Part shown: piece by piece, positions 5,288 to 6,176 of the stretch
Layout: the number at the start of each line of letters is the position of its first letter
How positions within the stretch are numbered: position 1 is the first letter of the stretch
NCBI GenBank assembly: GCA_946479225.1
Contig: CAMLFI010000164.1
Span: 1-6,176 of the forward strand
DNA length: 6,176 bases
Origin: an uncultured Mucilaginibacter sp.
GTDB taxonomy: Bacteria; Bacteroidota; Bacteroidia; Sphingobacteriales; Sphingobacteriaceae
Reading direction: 5' to 3'
Translations under genes and position numbers: made by a program
Notes under the pieces: model-generated
Databases searched by the model: none
What the model was told of the DNA's origin: nothing
What the model saw: only the letters and a program-made list of their open reading frames with translations

Positions 5288-6176
5288 ATGAAAAAACCGG
5301 TTTATTTATTTCTATTTATATTACTTACCAGCGTAAACCTATTTGCGCAGGACAAGTTAAAAGATGTGCAGGAGATCCCACACTGGGCCGCTACAGGCAT
5401 TAAAGTTGACGGCAAACTTACCGAACTTAATAACTCGTTCCAGGCTTTTAACAAAAAAGAGAAATTGTTCTATACCTTAAGCAATGACGCCCGCTTTATT
5501 TATCTGCAATTAAAAACAACAGATGAGACAGTCATTGCTAAAATACAAGCAGGTGGTATAACTTTCGCAGTAAATACCTCAAACAAAAAGAAAGACGAAG
5601 ATGCTTTCCAGGTTACTTATCCGGTTATAACAAGAGCTGCGCGTGGACAACGTGGCGCGGGCGGACCAGGTGGTGCAGGCGGGCCGGGAGGGCCAGGCGG
5701 CGCTAGAGGCGGATTTGGCGGTGCCGGTGGAGCGATCCCCGGATTTGGTGCCACAACTGATTCTGCCAGGAAAGAAACCGAAAAACGCTTTTTAGCTGCC
5801 GCTAAAGAAATTAAAGTTTTAGGCTTTAAGGATATCAGCGATTCATTAATATCTGTTTATAACGAGTACAGCATTAAAGCGGCAATGAGTTTTGATGCCG
5901 ACGGCGCTTTCAATTACGAAATTGCTGTGCCGCTTAAGCAAATTGGCTTAACTCCGGGCGATGGCAAAGAGATAGCCTACAATATTAAGCTTAACGGTTT
6001 GCAAATTGCCGGCCGTGGCGGCCCTGGCGGTGGAGGTAACTTTGGCGGTGGTGGTGGCGGTGACCGCGACGCAGCAGGCGGAGGCGGAGCCGGTGGCAAC
6101 GTTGTTGTTGTTGGCGGCGGCGGACGCCGCAACTTTGGTGGCGGCGGCGGTGGCGGTGCCCGTGGTGGTGGCGGCG
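5288..6176 (+). CDS. Secreted glycine-rich protein with probable CBM9-like domain (partial, 3' end missing)
   Basis: The frame is open from ATG 5288 to the window edge (296 codons, no stop). The start follows CCTAAAAAA without a Shine-Dalgarno, as is common in Bacteroidota. Residues 1-20 are a signal peptide (MKKPVYLFLFILL core, cleavage probably after LFA), so the protein is exported. Residues about 30-115 read like the first half of a CBM9-like beta-sandwich: VDGKLTE (40-46), then a strand pattern YTLSNDARFIYLQLK (62-76) and GGITFAVNT. Residues about 156-241 look like the second half, with YEIAVPL (210-216). Between them, 119-154 is a glycine-rich insert (20 Gly of 36). From 242 to the edge is a second one (NFGGG, RRNFGGG, runs of 4-7 Gly). 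The CBM9-like call is pattern recognition and moderate. No enzyme motif is visible, and the ligand is unknown. No clear -33/-7 promoter was found in 5160-5287. Confidence 0.85.
   Translation, partial: MKKPVYLFLFILLTSVNLFAQDKLKDVQEIPHWAATGIKVDGKLTELNNSFQAFNKKEKLFYTLSNDARFIYLQLKTTDETVIAKIQAGGITFAVNTSNKKKDEDAFQVTYPVITRAARGQRGAGGPGGAGGPGGPGGARGGFGGAGGAIPGFGATTDSARKETEKRFLAAAKEIKVLGFKDISDSLISVYNEYSIKAAMSFDADGAFNYEIAVPLKQIGLTPGDGKEIAYNIKLNGLQIAGRGGPGGGGNFGGGGGGDRDAAGGGGAGGNVVVVGGGGRRNFGGGGGGGARGGGG
5642..5749 (+). repeat. Glycine-rich low-complexity insert 1
   Basis: This part of the secreted protein gene encodes residues 119-154, a run of GGP/GGA/GGF triplet-like units. It is GC-rich compared with the flanking AT-rich sequence and splits two conserved-looking halves of the protein, so it probably forms a flexible surface loop. 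Confidence 0.8.
6011..6176 (+). repeat. Glycine-rich low-complexity tract 2 (runs off the window)
   Basis: This encodes residues 242-296 and beyond, made of Gly runs separated by NF, RDAA, NVVVV and RRNF. GGC and GGT codons dominate, so the DNA is a near-microsatellite of GGN triplets. Length changes by slippage in multiples of three would keep the frame. Confidence 0.8.

Overview
The window looks like chromosomal DNA from a Bacteroidota bacterium, most likely Sphingobacteriaceae (Pedobacter or Mucilaginibacter type). The reasons are indirect: the gene families and their order, A-rich leaders mostly without a Shine-Dalgarno, a tRNA promoter that fits the Bacteroidota -33/-7 consensus (TTTG, 19 bases, TAnnTTTG), a tRNA gene with no encoded CCA, and signal peptides ending in FAQ. 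The genus is a guess.

Left part (1-4667, minus strand): a tightly packed operon, read right to left. It encodes a HlyD/MacA-type periplasmic adaptor, a TolC-family outer-membrane channel, a LolD/MacB-type ABC ATPase, a four-helix MacB/FtsX-type permease, and the first 16 codons of a second, probably similar permease that runs off the left edge. Gaps are 6, 12 and 26 bases, and the last junction is a 4-base ATGA overlap. Together these form a split MacAB-TolC-like tripartite pump: ATPase and permease power the process in the inner membrane, the adaptor bridges the periplasm, and the TolC protein forms the exit. The substrate cannot be read from the sequence.

Middle (4668-5287): 620 bases with no protein gene. 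Next to the operon are a possible sigma-54-type -24/-12 element and several short dyads that could be its control region. About 4770-4910 shows nothing convincing. Then comes a complete tRNA-Pro(TGG) unit on the minus strand, with a near-perfect Bacteroidota promoter upstream and a strong intrinsic terminator downstream.

Right part (5288-6176, plus strand): the start of a secreted protein gene, open to the window edge (296 codons visible). It has a signal peptide, a probable CBM9-like beta-sandwich split by a glycine-rich insert, and a second long glycine-rich stretch at the visible end. It diverges from the pump operon and has no evident functional link to it.

I see no mobile element, CRISPR array, or clearly new system. 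The points most worth a second look are the glycine-rich secreted protein, the candidate sigma-54 control region of the pump operon, and a 20-base tandem duplication of a translation start.
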